From NCBI RefSeq assembly GCF_001976145.1, contig NZ_MOXD01000013.1, forward strand, positions 1-64,000: a DNA stretch of 64,000 bases, given 5' to 3'. Below the pieces are notes generated by a model, which did no database searches, was not told where the DNA came from, and saw nothing but the letters and a program-made list of their open reading frames with translations. Positions 61,297 to 64,000 of this stretch are shown piece after piece. Each line of letters opens with the position of its first letter. Position 1 is the first letter of the stretch. Source of the DNA: Serratia oryzae (lineage in GTDB: Bacteria > Pseudomonadota > Gammaproteobacteria > Enterobacterales > Enterobacteriaceae). Position numbers and translations under genes: made by a program.

Positions 61297-62040
61297 TTAG
61301 GTTTCGGCATCCGGGAGCACCGGCCTGATCAGTTGTAACTCCGTCCCCAGCCTGATGGCATGCTTGGCGTTGGTCACGCCCAGCTTTTTTACCGCGTTGC
61401 CGATATGATATTTGACCGTAGTCAGCTTGATCCCCAACAGGGCGGCAATTTCCTGATAAGGCTTCCCCACGCTGGCCCAATAAATAATCTCATTCTCACG
61501 TTTTGAAAAAATCTCTTGGTTATTCATTTTTTCAAAATAGGCCTTACCTTTCAGCTCTTGGTAAAACGTGGTGAGTTTTTCATGTGCGTTCAGCAACAGC
61601 ATCTGAAGTTTATGCTTATTATTCTCTATTTCTTCTATAATACCGCTGCTCTGTTTATCTATCAGAATAGAGAGCACCACAAGATTATGGTTATAATCAT
61701 GCAGGACAAAGGTATAACCATTAATAATGCCGTAATTCTTGGCCATGTCGAAAATGCGTGATAGCTTCAGCCCGGAGCTTATCATGATATTCTCATCCCA
61801 AGGGAACGGCGTTACCCGCTTTGCAGCAGCGATAAGAACCGGATCGATAAACTGATAGTTGTTTGCTTTATAAACGTCAAACCATTCTTTTTTATTAGAA
61901 ATAATTGCAAGATTCGCCGGGTTTCTTTTATTCATTATGGCATAGACGAAATTTATGTTTTTATACTCAGCCAGCTTTCTTTCTAAATAGCTCTTTATGG
62001 TGGCATTAATAAAGTCATTATTGAAGAATAAATCAGACAC
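61297..62040 (-). CDS. LuxR-type quorum-sensing regulator, orphan
   Basis: 247 residues. The N-terminal autoinducer domain has the conserved W53, Y57, D66, P67 and W81 at the spacing of TraR/LuxR (WFDVYKANNYQFIDPV, FPWDENIM), so it should bind an acyl-homoserine lactone. The C-terminal ~65 residues form a LuxR HTH (FSKRENEIIYWASVGKPYQEI; TTVKYHIGNAVKKLGV). It resembles Serratia and Erwinia EsaR/SpnR-type proteins, many of which repress without ligand. No luxI synthase gene is in the window on either side. Confidence 0.9.
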   Translation of the reverse strand: MSDLFFNNDFINATIKSYLERKLAEYKNINFVYAIMNKRNPANLAIISNKKEWFDVYKANNYQFIDPVLIAAAKRVTPFPWDENIMISSGLKLSRIFDMAKNYGIINGYTFVLHDYNHNLVVLSILIDKQSSGIIEEIENNKHKLQMLLLNAHEKLTTFYQELKGKAYFEKMNNQEIFSKRENEIIYWASVGKPYQEIAALLGIKLTTVKYHIGNAVKKLGVTNAKHAIRLGTELQLIRPVLPDAET

Positions 62041-62370
62041 TGGCCACCTCCTTATAAACCCGATAGAAACAAAGTCCTAATATAGCCGATGAGTTTCACT
62101 ATCGGTACATCTACGCACTAAAATCCGCGAAAAACAATCAGACCCAGGGTGAAAAAGTGGGAAGGGTTAACGAGGTGAGGGGATAATCGATAGACACCAA
62201 GAAAGGCCGAGGAAAACACCCTATCTCTCGATATACGTTTCACAGAACAAGCAAAAATTTCCCTGGTGCTGAGCAAATGGTTGATGCTGAAATTGGTTTT
62301 TTATCAGTATGTTATCGCTAGTCTATGACTTTAGGCTGTTTATAACATTAAGAGTACATAATGACTATAC
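62041..62370. other. Upstream region of the LuxR regulator
   Basis: About 330 bases without a convincing gene, moderately A+T rich. It should include the promoter of the LuxR-type gene. No clear lux box next to the start codon. Confidence 0.5.
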
Positions 62371-62397
62371 AAAAGTACAGTCACTACCTGTACTTTT
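62371..62397. promoter_or_regulatory. Palindrome with AGTACA/TGTACT half sites
   Basis: AAAAGTACAG and CTGTACTTTT, perfect ten-base arms, seven bases apart; another AGTACA is at 62352. Lies 330 bases upstream of the LuxR-type gene and ~80 bases after the esterase gene. Possible binding site, but the order of half sites is not that of a classic lux box. Confidence 0.5.
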
Positions 62398-62436
62398 TCC
62401 TGTCAGATGCATCGGAAATTTTTTCATCATCAAGAT

Positions 62437-62468
62437 AAACAGGGTCTTGTCGGCAAGGCCCTGTTTTT
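62437..62468. terminator. Terminator-like hairpin after the esterase gene
   Basis: AAACAGGG-TCTTG / CAAGG-CCCTGTTT around TCGG. It has TTTTTG on the plus side and TTTATC on the minus side, so it could end transcription in either direction. The esterase stop is at 62476. Confidence 0.75.
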
Positions 62469-62475
62469 GTTGCGA

Positions 62476-64000
62476 TCAGAACCGTGCGCTGATCCCGACG
62501 TTATACATAAATTGTTCACCGCTGCTCAATCCGCCGGTTTGCGAAACCGAGGTGAAAGCTGCGACCTGCTCGGTCAGCGGCATATTGGCCCCTAACGTCA
62601 CATTGACCCAGTCTTTATCCTGGCTGGCACTGTCGCGGGTAAAGGAGGTCTGGGTGGATTTCAGCCCGCCCCCTGCGCGATAGACATCGTCACCAAACTG
62701 GTGCTGATAGCTCACCTCAGCATACGGGTTGACCTTCCCCAGTTGCGCATCCAGCCGCCACCCTAGGGCGGCAATCTGTGAACGGTAGGTCTGATCGTTG
62801 AAACGCATCGCGGTACTGTCGTTACCATCTTCGCTGTAGCCAGAGACGTTGCTGTAATCCCAGGCAAACTGCGCCAGCGGCCCGGTAGTCAAAGAGGAGG
62901 TCAGCGGAAAGTCATAGCCGCCGGTTACGCGCGCGCCCCACTGTTTACCCGAGGTCGAGCCGGTTTCGGTTCGCGTTAGCGACCCCAATAACATGCTGCG
63001 GCGGATGTCGTCGTAATTCATCGTCATATAATGCACATCAGCGTTGACCCAACCCTGCTCAAACAGCGATAAGGCACTGAAAGCAGAAAACAATACGCCG
63101 CGTGCTTTGTATTCATAGCGGCTGGAAGGTTGCTGATCGTCGTTGGAACCGGCCAGCAGCGCGCCGATCAACCAGTCATCCGTCAGCTGATAATCCACCC
63201 CTACCGTCAGATTATGCGTGGTGGCACTGCCCTCATCCGCCACCAAATTCCCCGAGTAGTCATAGCGTTGACCGGCATAGCCCCCGAACACGCCCAATGA
63301 GCCTGGTGGATTATGGCTGGAACGCAACTGCTGAAAACGGCTGTCGAGGGTGGCGCGGCTGTCTCGCGCCATCGCCGCCGTCGCTTGATTAAGTGCCACC
63401 GCCTGCGCCGGGCCATCGAGCACCGCCTGAATATAATCAGCAATCAGTTGGTGCGCCTGCGGGCTAGGATGGAGATGATCGGCAAACAGATAAGACTGGC
63501 TAGCATCAAAACCGGGCGTTGACGAATCGCATACCGCCGCTGACACCCCTGCCGGGCAAGCCATCCCGGCGGTATTGGTGAAACCGAACTGCCCCGGATT
63601 GGCAATCGCCTCATTGAATAGCTGATTGACATCAACACGCACGATATTGCCACCGCCCTGCACCAGCAAGCGCTCTTCGCTCCGATTATAAAAATCGGTC
63701 AATTGCCCGGCCTGTGCGCTCAGGCTGTCAAAGGCGGCAATCAGTTGCGCGGCGATCAATTGCTGCACCTGCGGATTGGCGCTGCCCTGTGCCGCAGCGG
63801 CGCTCAGCGCCTGATGAATTGCTTGCTGACGCGCCGCGTTATCCGGTATCGCTAGCGAATTGAGCGTAGCATAGGCTGCCTGTACCGCAGCACCCTGTAC
63901 CGGAGAAAGCGCCTGCTGGATGAGCAACTCCATCAGCAGCGGTGTAGAACCGATATTCGGCACCGTCGGCACAATCACCGTTCCGGCACCAGCATTCAGT
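62476..64000 (-). CDS. GDSL esterase autotransporter (5' partial)
   Basis: The frame is open to the right edge, so the N-terminus (signal peptide and catalytic GDSL serine) is missing; ~508 residues are seen. The first ~170 residues are the end of a GDSL/SGNH esterase passenger, with VIVPTVPNIGSTPL and the catalytic Asp-His pair in DHLHPSPQAHQLIADYI. The last ~270 residues form an autotransporter beta-barrel ending MYNVGISARF with the terminal phenylalanine needed for outer-membrane insertion. The type is EstA of Pseudomonas and Serratia, an esterase anchored on the cell surface. Single gene followed by a hairpin. Confidence 0.92.
   Translation of the reverse strand, partial: LNAGAGTVIVPTVPNIGSTPLLMELLIQQALSPVQGAAVQAAYATLNSLAIPDNAARQQAIHQALSAAAAQGSANPQVQQLIAAQLIAAFDSLSAQAGQLTDFYNRSEERLLVQGGGNIVRVDVNQLFNEAIANPGQFGFTNTAGMACPAGVSAAVCDSSTPGFDASQSYLFADHLHPSPQAHQLIADYIQAVLDGPAQAVALNQATAAMARDSRATLDSRFQQLRSSHNPPGSLGVFGGYAGQRYDYSGNLVADEGSATTHNLTVGVDYQLTDDWLIGALLAGSNDDQQPSSRYEYKARGVLFSAFSALSLFEQGWVNADVHYMTMNYDDIRRSMLLGSLTRTETGSTSGKQWGARVTGGYDFPLTSSLTTGPLAQFAWDYSNVSGYSEDGNDSTAMRFNDQTYRSQIAALGWRLDAQLGKVNPYAEVSYQHQFGDDVYRAGGGLKSTQTSFTRDSASQDKDWVNVTLGANMPLTEQVAAFTSVSQTGGLSSGEQFMYNVGISARF

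Noticed and set aside
62371-62397. Palindrome as a classic lux box
   Set aside because: The half sites are CAG...CTG outward, not CTG...CAG as in the lux box, and it is 330 bases from the regulator; kept only as a possible site.

Overview
The window looks like chromosome of a Serratia-type member of the Enterobacterales. The xyl, mtl, fdo, sel, sodA and glyQS proteins are close to their E. coli counterparts in recalled length and sequence. The gene order differs from E. coli, and an orphan acyl-homoserine-lactone type LuxR regulator and a GDSL autotransporter esterase fit Serratia. The genus is an inference; no rRNA or other marker gene is present.

Left part, 1-15450: an accessory island ending at the 3' end of the selenocysteine tRNA gene (selC). 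It holds the 3' end of a cdiA contact-dependent inhibition toxin with its immunity gene. Next come remnants of further toxin/immunity modules: a barnase-like toxin tail cut by an IS3-family fragment but with an intact barstar gene; a second CdiA C-terminal module with a membrane immunity protein; and two more lone small genes, one of them Imm63-like. Then come a complete type IB restriction-modification system (hsdR, hsdM, hsdS), a nuclease of the DUF91/NucS-like kind with a possible PUA/EVE-like C-terminal domain, and a P4-type integrase next to selC. The island continues past the left edge, so its far end and the start of cdiA are not visible.

Middle, 15451-41000: a DJ-1 family gene; the xylose locus (xylFGHR leftward, divergent from xylA and xylB, which are separated by three tandem repeat units); a cysteine hydrolase with a GlxA-type regulator; and an MdfA-type efflux pump. 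Then selB-selA-yibF, a DcrB-like lipoprotein, fdhE-fdoI-fdoH-fdoG (fdoG has an in-frame UGA for selenocysteine), divergent fdhD, and sodA. The selenocysteine tRNA, selenocysteine synthase, the special elongation factor and one selenoprotein all lie within 24 kb.

Right part, 41000-64000: yiiM, yibL, a MocR-type regulator divergent from a LysE/RhtB exporter, and the mannitol operon mtlADR with four CRP-like sites upstream. These are followed by a YiaF-like lipoprotein; a seven-gene operon (GntR regulator, peptide ABC transporter, gamma-glutamyltransferase) probably for uptake and cleavage of gamma-glutamyl peptides; glyQ-glyS; the orphan LuxR regulator; and a GDSL esterase autotransporter cut by the right edge.

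The most unusual parts are the decayed CDI toxin/immunity array at the left and the restriction operon with its extra nuclease. Family names and E. coli comparisons come from memory, not from database searches.
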